Shown: in pieces, positions 1 to 9,767 of the stretch
Layout: every line of letters begins with the position of its first letter
Position numbering within the stretch: position 1 is the stretch's first letter
Assembly (NCBI GenBank): GCA_018304425.1
Contig: JAGVWE010000002.1
Span: 372,001 to 436,000 of the forward strand
DNA: 64,000 bases
Source of the DNA: Candidatus Iainarchaeum sp.
GTDB lineage: Archaea; Iainarchaeota; Iainarchaeia; Iainarchaeales; UBA10219
Direction: 5' to 3'
Translations under genes and position numbers: made by a program
Notes under the pieces: generated by a model
Told to the model about the DNA's origin: nothing
The model's input: the letters and a program-made list of their open reading frames with translations, nothing else
Databases searched by the model: none

Positions 1-166
1 GATAGGAGAGGTAATTCGCCACCTTCTCGGCCTTGGCAATGGCGGACTTGAACGGGAAGCCGAGGACCAAGGTCTTCAACTGGGCGCGCGCCGTGTAAAG
101 CGCGGCGCCAAGCCCGGCCGGGCCCGCACCAATGATGAGGACTTCAAACGATTGGGGTTCGGACAT
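1..166 (-). CDS. trxB: Thioredoxin reductase-like FAD/NAD(P) oxidoreductase, N-terminal part (truncated by window edge)
   Basis: Minus-strand translation MSEPQSFEVLIIGAGPAGLGAALYTARAQLKTLVLG: GxGxxG FAD-binding motif; followed by a glutaredoxin-like gene. Confidence 0.75.
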   Translation of the reverse strand, partial: MSEPQSFEVLIIGAGPAGLGAALYTARAQLKTLVLGFPFKSAIAKAEKVANYLSY

Positions 167-172
167 CAAAAA

Positions 173-406
173 TCACGGGATTTTAAGCACGCGCTTGAGG
201 TTGGCCTCGCTGTAGCCGACCAACACCCTTCCATCCACGTCAATGACCGGGACGCCGCTTTGCCCGGACTTCTCGACCAGCTCCTCGGCGGCCTTCTCAT
301 CGGTTGAAACGTCTTTAACCGTGTAGGGAATGCCCTTTGAGTCCAGGAAGGCCTTGGCGTCGGCACAATAATGACAGGCCGGCGTGGAATAGATGGTTAT
401 CTTCAC
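173..406 (-). CDS. Glutaredoxin-like protein (CxxC: CHYC)
   Basis: MKITIYSTPACHYCADAKAFLDSKGI...GQSGVPVIDVDGRVLVGY, typical small Grx/NrdH-like fold motifs. Confidence 0.85.
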   Translation of the reverse strand: MKITIYSTPACHYCADAKAFLDSKGIPYTVKDVSTDEKAAEELVEKSGQSGVPVIDVDGRVLVGYSEANLKRVLKIP

Positions 407-480
407 AACAAGACAGAGAAGAAAAAGTTATTTAATGGTTGGCCCAGCATGCATGCATGCACCGGAAAATCCCGGCCACC

Positions 481-1971
481 ATGGCCACGCAGCACCCGGA
501 CAACGCGAACGCGCCCTACTGGAAGAAGGGCTCGGCTTTCATCAATTCCGCGGACGAATTGAGGGAATGCTACCTGAACTTCGACGATTTGGGCTGCCAG
601 GAATACATGTGGGACTGGGAAGGCAAGTACGTGGATGAGGGCATCGTCGACAAGCTGTTGAAGGAATACTACGACTTTTTTCGCAGGAAACCACTGGGCA
701 AGGAACGGTTCTTGACCCTGCGCATCCCCCGCATGGACGATAGACGCAACTACCCGCGGATTGCGAGGGCATTCATGACCCTGATGACGGCCGAAGACCT
801 GGCAGCCGAACTCGGCATGAAACACATGCCGGTCTTCGAAATCATTCTGCCATTCACCCGGGAGGCGCGCACCCTCGTGAAACTGCAGAAAAAGTTCGCG
901 CTGGCCACCAAGTTCAAGAAACAAGTGTTTACTTCCAGCAAAGCCCCCGGAGGGGACATCCAGACCATCCCCCTCATAGAAGACGTCAACAACCTAGTAG
1001 GTTCGCGGAAAATCCTGGAACAATACGTGCGCCTGCACAAGAAGGCATTTGGGCGAAAACCCGCGCACATTCGGCCGTTCATCGCCCGCTCGGACCCCGC
1101 CTTGAACGCGGGAATGATTCCCGCCACGATAGCGGCCAAGGCCGCTCTAAGCCAGTACCGGGGCTTTGCAGCGGAAAGCGGCGTGGGCATATACCCCATC
1201 ATCGGCACGGGCAGCAACCCCTTCCGCGGCAACCTCCGCCCCAACAACCTGGGAAGGTTCATGAAAGAATATGCTGGCGTGCGCACCGTGACCGTGCAGT
1301 CGGCCTTCCGCTACGACTACCCCCGCGGCATGGTGCGGAACGCGGTCAAGAAACTGAATGAAGGACTCCGAAAGGGAAAGGCCATGGCGTTCGACAAGCA
1401 AGACGTGAAGAACGTGCGCGAACTCAACCAGGTTTTTGCGCGGCACTACTTTGAGACCGTGCTCCAGATCGCGCCCGACATCAACGCGGTTTCCAGGTTC
1501 GTGCCACCCAGACGGGAACGCCTCACCCACACGGAGCGATTCGGTTATGGGCGGAAAATCGGCCGGCACCTGATGCCCCGGGTCATCCCATTTTGCGCGG
1601 CCCTGTATAGCCTGGGCGTGCCCCCGGAACTGATTGGAACCGGGCGGGGGCTGCTGGAAGCCGAGAAACGGGGGCTCCTGGACTGGCTCGAAGAAAAATA
1701 CCTGTTCCTGGCCCAGGACTTGCGGGAAGCCGGCAGCTACTTGAACCGCGAGAACCTCGAAAGCCTGGCTGGAAGGGGAAGGGGCTGGCGGAAAATCATC
1801 GAAGACGTGGAAGGCATTGAAGGCACGCTTGCCTTGAACCTGGGGCCAGCCAAGACCGAGCACTTCCTGCATAGGAACCTGACCGGCAACATCCTCCTCA
1901 AGTGGGGCGCTGGAAAACCCCTCACCGAAGAAATCGAGGAAACGGCCAGGATTAGACAGGTGCTTGGATAG
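481..1971 (+). CDS. ppcA: Phosphoenolpyruvate carboxylase, archaeal type
   Basis: MATQHPDNANAPYWKKGSAF start and full-length similarity to archaeal PEPC (about 500 aa); ORF track start 439, start at 481 preferred. Confidence 0.9.
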   Translation: MATQHPDNANAPYWKKGSAFINSADELRECYLNFDDLGCQEYMWDWEGKYVDEGIVDKLLKEYYDFFRRKPLGKERFLTLRIPRMDDRRNYPRIARAFMTLMTAEDLAAELGMKHMPVFEIILPFTREARTLVKLQKKFALATKFKKQVFTSSKAPGGDIQTIPLIEDVNNLVGSRKILEQYVRLHKKAFGRKPAHIRPFIARSDPALNAGMIPATIAAKAALSQYRGFAAESGVGIYPIIGTGSNPFRGNLRPNNLGRFMKEYAGVRTVTVQSAFRYDYPRGMVRNAVKKLNEGLRKGKAMAFDKQDVKNVRELNQVFARHYFETVLQIAPDINAVSRFVPPRRERLTHTERFGYGRKIGRHLMPRVIPFCAALYSLGVPPELIGTGRGLLEAEKRGLLDWLEEKYLFLAQDLREAGSYLNRENLESLAGRGRGWRKIIEDVEGIEGTLALNLGPAKTEHFLHRNLTGNILLKWGAGKPLTEEIEETARIRQVLG

Positions 1972-2084
1972 CCTGCCGGAACCCTGCTCGTCAATCGCCG
2001 TTTTCCTGGTTGACGACCAACGAAGGCTTTTAATAGGATTGGCGTTGCTTGTTATCGGCCCAGTGGGCCTGAGGTGGTGAGCCA

Positions 2085-4040
2085 ATGGCTGGACAGAGTC
2101 TAACCTACAAGATTCTCCGAGCACATTTGGTCGAGGGCGAACTGATTTCCGGCAAGGAAATCGGCGTCAAGATCGACCACACCCTGACCCAAGATGCAAC
2201 CGGCACCATGGCCTACCTCCAGTTCGAGGCCCTCCAAATCCCACGCGTCCAAACCCGCGTATCGGTTTCCTACGTTGACCACAACATGCTGCAAACCGGG
2301 TTCGAGAACGCGGACGACCACCGGTTTTTGCAAAGCGTGGCGGCCAAATACGGCATCCTCTACTCGAGACCTGGTAACGGCATCTGCCACCAGGTGCACT
2401 TGGAACGCTTTTCGGAGCCTGGCTGCACCCTGTTGGGCAGCGACTCCCACACGCCCACGAGCGGCGGCATGGGCATGGTTGCCATAGGCGCGGGCGGCCT
2501 GGACGTCGCCGTAGCCATGGGGGGCGGGGCTTTCTACTTCAAGATGCCGAAAGTGCTGGGCGTGAAACTGACCGGGAAGCTGCCGCCCTGGGTCACGGCC
2601 AAGGACGTGATACTCGAAATGCTGCGCCGGCTGACCGTGAAAGGCGGCGTGGACAAAATTATCGAGTACCACGGCCCGGGCGTAAAGAGTTTGACGGTAA
2701 CGGAAAGGGCCACCATCTCCAACATGGGCGCGGAGCTGGGCGCCACCACCAGCCTGTTCCCCAGCGACGAGAACACCAAACAATACCTAACCGCGCAGGG
2801 GCGCGCCAAGAGCTGGAAGAAATGGGAGGCGGACAAGGACGCGAAATACGATGAGGCAATAGAAATTGACCTGGGCCAGCTGGAGCCCCTGATTGCCAGG
2901 CCCCAGAGCCCGGACAACGTCGTACCCGTGAAGGCGGAGGCCGGAAAGAAGGTCGCGCAGGTCTGCGTGGGCAGCTGCACCAACTCGAGCTACAAGGACC
3001 TCATGGTCGTTGCGAAGATGTTGAAGGGAAAGAAGGTGCATCCGGACGTCTCCATGACCATAACCCCGGGAAGCCGGCAGGTATTCGAAGAGATTTCGCG
3101 CAGCGGCGCATTGACTGACCTGATTGCGGCCGGCGCCAGAATCATTGAGTCGGCCTGCGGCCCCTGCATTGGCATGGGCCAGGCCCCTCCAACCGGTGGC
3201 ATCAGCGTGCGCAGCTTCAACCGCAACTTTGCCGGCCGGAGCGGCACGCAGAACGACCTGGTTTACTTGGCGAGCCCGGAAACGGCTGCCGCATGCGCCC
3301 TCAAGGGAGTCATCGCCGACCCCCGCGAACTCGGCAAGTGCCCGAAGATAGCGGTTCCAACGAAGTTCGTCATCGACGACTCCGGCATCATCAAACCCCC
3401 CAAGGACGCGAAATCCGTGGAAATCGTGCGGGGCCCCAACATCAAGCCCCTGCCGATTGCACCCGCTGTGGAAGATCGCCTGGAAGCAGAAGTCCTGATC
3501 AAAGCCGGCGAAAACGTTACCACAGACCACATCCTGCCGGCGGGCGCAAAGATTTTGCCGCTGCGAAGCAACGTGCCTGCCATCTCCGAATTCGTGTTCT
3601 GCAACGTGGACAAGGACTTCGTCAAGCGCGCCAAGGAAAAAGGCAAGGGCCTTATCGTGGGCGGGGAAAATTATGGCCAAGGCTCTTCCAGGGAGCATGC
3701 CGCCTTGGCACCCATGTACTTGGGCGTACGGGCCGTGATTGCGAAAAATTTTGCCCGCATCCACAAGGCCAACCTCATCAATTTCGGCATAACCCCCCTG
3801 GAGTTCGAGAACGCCAAGGACTACCAGGAAGTAACGCAGGGGGATGTCCTCGAAGTCGATGGCCTCAAACAAGCCATCCTTTCCGGTAAGACCGGCATCA
3901 CGGCCAGGAACAAGTCAAAGAACAGGGAACTCAACCTGAAAATCGACTTGACGCAGAGGCTCCGGAAAATCGTGGCCGCTGGCGGACTGCTCAATTACAC
4001 GAGAAACCAGACGGTGACGGCGAAGGCCACGGTGAGGTGA
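2085..4040 (+). CDS. acn: Aconitate hydratase
   Basis: 651 aa; [41 protein letters not shown] and [11 protein letters not shown] motifs. Confidence 0.95.
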   Translation: MAGQSLTYKILRAHLVEGELISGKEIGVKIDHTLTQDATGTMAYLQFEALQIPRVQTRVSVSYVDHNMLQTGFENADDHRFLQSVAAKYGILYSRPGNGICHQVHLERFSEPGCTLLGSDSHTPTSGGMGMVAIGAGGLDVAVAMGGGAFYFKMPKVLGVKLTGKLPPWVTAKDVILEMLRRLTVKGGVDKIIEYHGPGVKSLTVTERATISNMGAELGATTSLFPSDENTKQYLTAQGRAKSWKKWEADKDAKYDEAIEIDLGQLEPLIARPQSPDNVVPVKAEAGKKVAQVCVGSCTNSSYKDLMVVAKMLKGKKVHPDVSMTITPGSRQVFEEISRSGALTDLIAAGARIIESACGPCIGMGQAPPTGGISVRSFNRNFAGRSGTQNDLVYLASPETAAACALKGVIADPRELGKCPKIAVPTKFVIDDSGIIKPPKDAKSVEIVRGPNIKPLPIAPAVEDRLEAEVLIKAGENVTTDHILPAGAKILPLRSNVPAISEFVFCNVDKDFVKRAKEKGKGLIVGGENYGQGSSREHAALAPMYLGVRAVIAKNFARIHKANLINFGITPLEFENAKDYQEVTQGDVLEVDGLKQAILSGKTGITARNKSKNRELNLKIDLTQRLRKIVAAGGLLNYTRNQTVTAKATVR

Positions 4041-4044
4041 GGAC

Positions 4045-5292
4045 ATGGGATTGTTCAAAATCTATCCGGAACCGAAAGAAGGCCAAAAAATCGAGATGAA
4101 GAAGGGCAAGCTGTGGGTTCCAGACAAACCGATCATCCCCGTCATCTATGGGGATGGATCTGGGCCGGACTGCTCCAAGAACGGGATTACGGTCCTAGAC
4201 GCAGCGGTCAAGAAGGCTTACGGCGGCAGGAAGAAGATTGTCTGGTTCCCAGTGGAAGCCGGCCAGGAAGCCTTCAACAAGCGCGGGGAATGGATGCCTA
4301 CCGACACCACCACCGCCATCAAACACTACTTGGTCTCCATCAAGGGCCCCCTGGAGACTCCGGTGGGCGGGGGCCACCGAAGCCTGAACGTGGCGTTGCG
4401 CCAGGAATGCGACCTGTACTGCTGCGTGCGGCCCGTGCAATGGTTTGAAGGCGTGCCTAACCCAGTCAAGGAACCGGAGAAGCTGGACGTGGTCGTCTTC
4501 CGGGAGAACACCGAGGACGTGTACGCGGGCATCGAGTGGAAACAGGGAACCCCGGAAGCCCAGAAAATGATTGCATTCCTTGCCACCCAGATGGGGAAGA
4601 AGGTGCGCGCTGATTCCGGCATTGGCGTCAAGCCCATGAGCGCAACCGGCAGCAAGCGCCTGATTCGAGCGGCCATAAAATACGCCATCGCCAACAAGCG
4701 GAGAAGCGTTACGATGATGCACAAGGGAAACATCATGAAATTCACGGAGGGTGCCTTCAGGGAATGGGGTTATGAGGTCGCGAAGGAATTCGGCGACCAG
4801 GTGGTTACGGAACAGGAAATCGCGGAAAAGTTCGGCGGCCAGAAACCAGAAGGAAAAGTCCTAGTCAACGACCGCATCGCTGACAGCATGTTCCAGCAAA
4901 TCCTGCTCAGGCCCGGCGAATACGATGTTATCGCGACGCCCAACCTCAATGGAGACTACATCTCGGACGCAGCCGCCGCCCAAGTGGGCGGACTGGGAAT
5001 CGCGCCGGGCGGCAACATCAATTACGACACGGGCTTGGCTGTTTTTGAGGCCACGCATGGCACCGCACCCAAGTACGCGGGCCAGGACAAGGTCAACCCA
5101 GGCAGCTTCATCCTGTCCGGTGTAATGATGCTGGAATACCTGGGCTGGAAGGAAGCCGCAGCCCTGGTGAACCGCGGCTTTGCGGGGGCCATTAAAGCCA
5201 AGCGTGTCACCTACGACTTTGCCCGCCAGATGGAAGGCGCGGAAGAAGTCAAGTCCTCCGAGTTCGCACAGGAAATCATCAAGCACATGTGA
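4045..5292 (+). CDS. icd: Isocitrate dehydrogenase (NADP-type)
   Basis: 415 aa; [45 protein letters not shown] motifs. Confidence 0.95.
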   Translation: MGLFKIYPEPKEGQKIEMKKGKLWVPDKPIIPVIYGDGSGPDCSKNGITVLDAAVKKAYGGRKKIVWFPVEAGQEAFNKRGEWMPTDTTTAIKHYLVSIKGPLETPVGGGHRSLNVALRQECDLYCCVRPVQWFEGVPNPVKEPEKLDVVVFRENTEDVYAGIEWKQGTPEAQKMIAFLATQMGKKVRADSGIGVKPMSATGSKRLIRAAIKYAIANKRRSVTMMHKGNIMKFTEGAFREWGYEVAKEFGDQVVTEQEIAEKFGGQKPEGKVLVNDRIADSMFQQILLRPGEYDVIATPNLNGDYISDAAAAQVGGLGIAPGGNINYDTGLAVFEATHGTAPKYAGQDKVNPGSFILSGVMMLEYLGWKEAAALVNRGFAGAIKAKRVTYDFARQMEGAEEVKSSEFAQEIIKHM

Positions 5293-5297
5293 ACCCC

Positions 5298-6515
5298 ATG
5301 AAGCTCTACGAATTCGAAGGCAAGCAGTTGCTAAAGGCCTGCGGGGTCCCGGTGCCTGAGGGACGAGTTGTTTGCAGGGCTGAAGAAATTGGGGAAATAA
5401 CTGAACCAACCATAGTCAAAGCCCAGGCCCTGTCAGGCAAGCGCGGCAAGGCCGGGCTCATCAGCCTCTGCCGGGACCAGGCGGAAACGGAAGCAGCGGC
5501 AAGGAAAGTGTCCGGGGCGGTGCACAACGGGGAAAAAATCGAAAAAGTCCTGCTTGAACAAGCCCTGCAGATAAAGGAAGAACATTATGCGTGCATAACG
5601 TATGACACGCTGACGCGGGGCCCCCTGCTTATCTTCTGCGCGCAGGGCGGCATGGACATCGAGGAAGTGAAGGAGCAGGCCCCGAAAAAAGTGGTCACGC
5701 AGCCCATTGACCTGAATTATGGATTGCAGGGCTGGCAGGCACGACAGGCACTCAGCAAGGCAGGGATTTCGGGCCTGAAAATGATCAAGCTCGCGGAATT
5801 CATCACGCGGATGTGGAACTGCTTCCAACGATACGATTGCCGGACGGTGGAAGTGAACCCACTGGTGGAAACCGAGGGCGAGGACTTGTTCGCCTGCGAC
5901 GCCAAAGTCGTCCTGGACGACGATGCGCTCTACCGGCATCCGGAGCTTGACTTTCCGCCCCGCAGCCCCGGACGCCAGCAGACCCAAAAAGAACTGCAAG
6001 CCAAGGAAATCGACAAGAACGACCACCGGGGCAGCGTGGGCAGCACGTACATCGACCTCCCGGGAGACATTGGGATCCTGGCTTCCGGAGGCGGGGCCAG
6101 CATCGTCATCATGGATGCGCTCCTGGAAGCCGGGGGCAAGCCAGCCAACTTTACGGAGTACTCGGGAAACCCACCCGGCGAAAAAGTCGAAAAACTGACC
6201 AAAATCGTGCTGGACAAACCAGGCCTGAATGGGTGCTGGGTCGTGGGCGGAACGGCGAACTTCACGGACATCTACGTCACGCTAATAGACGGGTTCCTCA
6301 AGGGCTTGCGGGAAATCAAGCCCAAGCCAGACTACCCCATAGTCATACGGCGAGGAGGGCCACGGGATGAAGAGGCATTTAAGGCCCTGCGGGAAGCGGC
6401 AGCCAGGGAAGGCTGGGACTTCCACATCTATGGGCGGGATACCTCCATGACGTCCACCGCGAAAACCTTGATGGACCTGGTTGCAGCCTACAAGAAAAAG
6501 AAGGGGTCGAAGTAG
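5298..6515 (+). CDS. ATP-grasp acyl-CoA synthetase subunit: ATP-citrate lyase / citryl-CoA synthetase beta-like (SucC-related)
   Basis: N-term MKLYEFEGKQLLKACGVPVPEG (SucC/ACL ATP-grasp); C-term ASGGGASIVIMDALLEAGGKPANFTEYSGNPPGEK...GGTANFTDIYVTLIDG...VIRRGGPRDEE resembles ACL more than SucC. Confidence 0.8.
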   Translation: MKLYEFEGKQLLKACGVPVPEGRVVCRAEEIGEITEPTIVKAQALSGKRGKAGLISLCRDQAETEAAARKVSGAVHNGEKIEKVLLEQALQIKEEHYACITYDTLTRGPLLIFCAQGGMDIEEVKEQAPKKVVTQPIDLNYGLQGWQARQALSKAGISGLKMIKLAEFITRMWNCFQRYDCRTVEVNPLVETEGEDLFACDAKVVLDDDALYRHPELDFPPRSPGRQQTQKELQAKEIDKNDHRGSVGSTYIDLPGDIGILASGGGASIVIMDALLEAGGKPANFTEYSGNPPGEKVEKLTKIVLDKPGLNGCWVVGGTANFTDIYVTLIDGFLKGLREIKPKPDYPIVIRRGGPRDEEAFKALREAAAREGWDFHIYGRDTSMTSTAKTLMDLVAAYKKKKGSK

Positions 6516-7409
6516 ATGGCGATACTCGTGACGCAAAAGACCGTGGCCTGCGTGCAAGGGATTACGGGCAAGGAGGGAAGCAAGGCCGCCAGACAGATGC
6601 AGGCATATGGCACCAAGGTCGTGGCAGGCGTAACTCCAGGCAAGGGCGGGGAAAGCGTGGAAGGCATCCCGGTGTATGACACCATCGAACAAGCCAAACA
6701 AGCGCACCCTGAAATCAATGCCACCAGTATTTACGTCCCCCCTACGGGGGTGAAGGATGCGGCCTTCGAGGCCCTGGCCCATGGGGTTTCCCTGGTTCAC
6801 ATCTTCAGCGAAAAGGTTCCCATCATGGACGCGACGGCGCTCTATCACTTTGCACGCCTCAAGGGCGCACGCGTGGTCGGCCCCAGCTCCATCGGCATCC
6901 TGAGCCCAGGCCATGGAAAGATGGGAAGCATTGGGGGCAGCAACCCTGCGGAGACCTTCCAAAAAGGGGAGGTCGGGGTCATCTCGAAGTCGGGGGGGAT
7001 GGTACGGGAACTATCCTGGCTCTTGATGAAGGCCGGGCTTGGCAATACGACGGCCATTGGCATGGGTGGAGACGTGATTGCGGCCAGTACCTACACGGAC
7101 TACCTGGAACTGTTTGAAGCGGATCCGGAAACCAAGGCGGTTGTGCTCTTCGGGGAGCATGGAGGCACGTATGAACAGCAGGCGGCCCAGATGCTGAAAC
7201 AAAAGAAGTTCACCAAACCCCTCATCGCGTTGATTGCGGGAAAGTTCGCTGGCACGCTACCCGGCTCGGTGCAGTTGGGCCATGCGGGCGCGATCATTGA
7301 GGGTAAGTGGGGCACCACGGAAAGCAAAATAGAGGAACTCCGGAAGGCGGGGGCTCACATCGCGAAAATCCCGGATGACATACCTGATTTGGTTAAAAAG
7401 TTTGCTTAG
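6516..7409 (+). CDS. CoA-binding acyl-CoA synthetase subunit: ATP-citrate lyase / citryl-CoA synthetase alpha-like (SucD-related)
   Basis: 297 aa; GITGKEGS, VGVISKSGGMVRELSW, GMGGDVIAASTYTDYLELFEADPETKAVVLFGE, phosphohistidine region QLGHAGAIIEGKWGT. Confidence 0.8.
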   Translation: MAILVTQKTVACVQGITGKEGSKAARQMQAYGTKVVAGVTPGKGGESVEGIPVYDTIEQAKQAHPEINATSIYVPPTGVKDAAFEALAHGVSLVHIFSEKVPIMDATALYHFARLKGARVVGPSSIGILSPGHGKMGSIGGSNPAETFQKGEVGVISKSGGMVRELSWLLMKAGLGNTTAIGMGGDVIAASTYTDYLELFEADPETKAVVLFGEHGGTYEQQAAQMLKQKKFTKPLIALIAGKFAGTLPGSVQLGHAGAIIEGKWGTTESKIEELRKAGAHIAKIPDDIPDLVKKFA

Positions 7410-7415
7410 CGAGAG

Positions 7416-8195
7416 ATGGATATGGAAGCAGGCGAAAAGAAGTGGAAAACCGCCATTACGGGCCACGTAAACGGCGAGCCCTACGTGCGTGGCTACAACC
7501 TGCTGGAAATGGTGGAAAAACTGCGTTTCACGAAAGCCATTTACTTGGTGCTCAAGGGAGAGTTGCCCAAGGAAAACGAGGAAAAAATGTTGAACGCCAT
7601 GCTCGTCAGCTGCATTGACCATGGCCTTGGACCCCCTAGTGTCACCGCGGCAAGGGTGGTGCTGTCCGGTGGAAACCCGTTGAATGCAGGGGTTGCCGCC
7701 GGGGTGCTTACCTTGGGAGACAGCCACGGAGGCGCGATTGAAAATTGCGCGAAGGCACTGCAGACTGCCGTTAAGAAAGGAAAACCAGTAACGGATTTGT
7801 CGAGGGAAATAGTCGAAAAAGCACGATTTAGCCGGGAGCGCATCCCGGGCTTCGGACATCGCATCTACATAACCGACCCGCGAACTGAAATCCTGCTCAA
7901 AAAAGCCAAGGAACTCGGTTACTACGGCAAGCACACGGAGTTGGCCGTGCAAATCGAGAAAGACCTGGAGAAAGCACTGGGCAAGAAACAGTGCCTGAAT
8001 GTCGATGGCTGCATTGCAGCCATCATCTCGGAAATGGGCTTCGATTACCGCTTGGGTAAGGGGTTCTTCATCATCGGCCGCGTGCCCGGTCTGGTGGCAC
8101 ACGCCTTCGAGGAAATGACGCGCGAAAAACCATTTAGAAGACTCGAAGAAGAAGAGATGGCCTACGACGGGCCGGCACCCAGAAAACTTCCTTGA
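7416..8195 (+). CDS. Citryl-CoA lyase / short citrate-synthase-like protein
   Basis: 259 aa; LGDSHGGAIENC, IPGFGHRIYITDPR, CLNVDGCIAAIISEMGF, GRVPGLVAHAFEE, as in the C-terminal CCL domain of ATP-citrate lyase. Confidence 0.85.
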   Translation: MDMEAGEKKWKTAITGHVNGEPYVRGYNLLEMVEKLRFTKAIYLVLKGELPKENEEKMLNAMLVSCIDHGLGPPSVTAARVVLSGGNPLNAGVAAGVLTLGDSHGGAIENCAKALQTAVKKGKPVTDLSREIVEKARFSRERIPGFGHRIYITDPRTEILLKKAKELGYYGKHTELAVQIEKDLEKALGKKQCLNVDGCIAAIISEMGFDYRLGKGFFIIGRVPGLVAHAFEEMTREKPFRRLEEEEMAYDGPAPRKLP

Positions 8196-8199
8196 GCCA

Positions 8200-9411
8200 T
8201 TAACCCCAGACCGGGACGTTGAACTTCTTCACGGCCTTGACCACTGCTTTGGCCACGACGCTGGCTACGCCTTTTTCAAGCGAGTAGGGAACGATGCGGT
8301 CTGCCGTTGGCTTTTTCACGCAGCCGGCGAGGGCCATGGAAGCGGCTTCCCGCATTTCCATGGTTACTTTCATGGCATGCGAGTCCAGCGCGCCCCTGAA
8401 CAGGCCCGGAAAAGCGAGCACGTTATTGACTTGGTTGGGGTAATCGCTTCGCCCCGTGGCAATGACGGCGGCCCCTCCCTTCTTGGCTTCCCCTGGCAGG
8501 ATTTCCGGCGCTGGATTCGCCATAGCAAAGACAATGGCCTTCCGGGCCATGGACGCAATGTGCTTGTGGTTTAGGAGATTGGCTACGCTGACCCCGATGA
8601 AGACATCCGCGTCCACCAAGGCCTCTTCCAGGGTCTGCGCGTTGGAATGGTTATTGGTGTAGGCGAGCGCGGCCTGCTTGTAGGGGTTCAAGTCGGTGCG
8701 GCCACGGTGCACGGCCCCCTTGCTGTCGCAAAGAATAACCTCCTTGACCGGGGGTAGGATGGCCTCGGTTTGGCCGATGTTCAACAAGACCCGGGCAATG
8801 TCCAAGCCGGCGGCGCCTGCGCCTGAGATGGCGACCTTGAGCTCGCCCATGTCCTTCTTCACGACTTTGAGCGCATTGATGAGCGCGGCGTAAACGACGG
8901 TTGAAGTGCCATGCTGGTCGTCGTGCATGACCGGGATGCCCAGGTCCTGCAATTGGGTCTCGACCTCAAAGCAACGGGGCGCGGAAATATCTTCCAGGTT
9001 GATGCCGCCAAAAACCGGTGAGATAAGCCTGATTGTTTCGACCAGCTTGGCCGGGTCCTGCGAATCGATGCACACGGGAAAGGCATCGATGCCGGCGAAT
9101 TCCTTGAATAAGATGGCCTTGCCCTCCATAACCGGTAGGGCGGCTTTTGCCCCAATATTGCCCAGGCCAAGCACGGCTGAGCCATCGGAGATCACGGCCA
9201 CGCAGTTGCCCTTAATAGTGTAATCGTAGAGCCGCTGGGGGTTCTTCTGGATTTCCAGGCATGGCTGCGCGACGCCCGGCGTGTAGGCCAGGGAGAGGTC
9301 GCGCTTGGACTTCAGCTTGACCTTTGACTGAATGGAAAGCTTGCCACGCAAGCGCCGGTGGAACTTTAGGGAGGCCTGGTAAACATCCACGGTTTCACCG
9401 CACGCCTTCAC
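8200..9411 (-). CDS. Malic enzyme (NAD(P)-malate dehydrogenase, decarboxylating)
   Basis: 403 aa; RDLSLAYTPGVAQPCLEI, PVMHDDQHGTSTVVYAALINALK, ISGAGAAGLDIAR, FAMANPAPEI. Confidence 0.93.
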   Translation of the reverse strand: MKACGETVDVYQASLKFHRRLRGKLSIQSKVKLKSKRDLSLAYTPGVAQPCLEIQKNPQRLYDYTIKGNCVAVISDGSAVLGLGNIGAKAALPVMEGKAILFKEFAGIDAFPVCIDSQDPAKLVETIRLISPVFGGINLEDISAPRCFEVETQLQDLGIPVMHDDQHGTSTVVYAALINALKVVKKDMGELKVAISGAGAAGLDIARVLLNIGQTEAILPPVKEVILCDSKGAVHRGRTDLNPYKQAALAYTNNHSNAQTLEEALVDADVFIGVSVANLLNHKHIASMARKAIVFAMANPAPEILPGEAKKGGAAVIATGRSDYPNQVNNVLAFPGLFRGALDSHAMKVTMEMREAASMALAGCVKKPTADRIVPYSLEKGVASVVAKAVVKAVKKFNVPVWG

Positions 9412-9638
9412 ATGCCCAACGCTTTCTTGAGCGCTTCCTTGTCAAAACCAATGATGATCTTTCCGTTCACGTCAATGACCGGAACGCCGTTCTGCCCAGA
9501 CTTTTCAATCATTTCCTTGGCTGCCCTCGAATCGGCGGCCACATTGATGTCCGAAAAAGCGACCTTGCTGGCTTTCAAGAAATCCTTCGCCAAGTGGCAA
9601 TAAGGGCATGTGGGCGTAGAATAAACGGTTACCTTCAT
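9408..9638 (-). CDS. Glutaredoxin-like protein (CPYC), paralogue of 173..406
   Basis: MKVTVYSTPTCPYCHLAKDFLKASKVAFSDINV...GQNGVPVIDVNGKIIIGFD. Confidence 0.88.
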   Translation of the reverse strand: MKVTVYSTPTCPYCHLAKDFLKASKVAFSDINVAADSRAAKEMIEKSGQNGVPVIDVNGKIIIGFDKEALKKALGM

Positions 9639-9767
9639 GGTGTTCCCTCCTGTTAGCTAACCCAATAGAATAGGGGGGAAAACATTAAATAAAAGAGGCC
9701 CCCCGTCCATTGAATAACCAAGACAACAAAGCTTAAATTATGGTTTTACCACGCTTTTCTTGATTTT

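Noticed and set aside
2787-3872. 361-aa minus-strand ORF (and 1147..2124 minus)
   Set aside because: Antisense to aconitase and PEPC; composition typical of shadow frames
5298-7409. Annotation as ordinary succinyl-CoA synthetase (sucCD)
   Set aside because: C-terminal signatures and adjacency of a citryl-CoA-lyase-like gene fit ATP-citrate lyase/citryl-CoA synthetase better; still needs phylogeny
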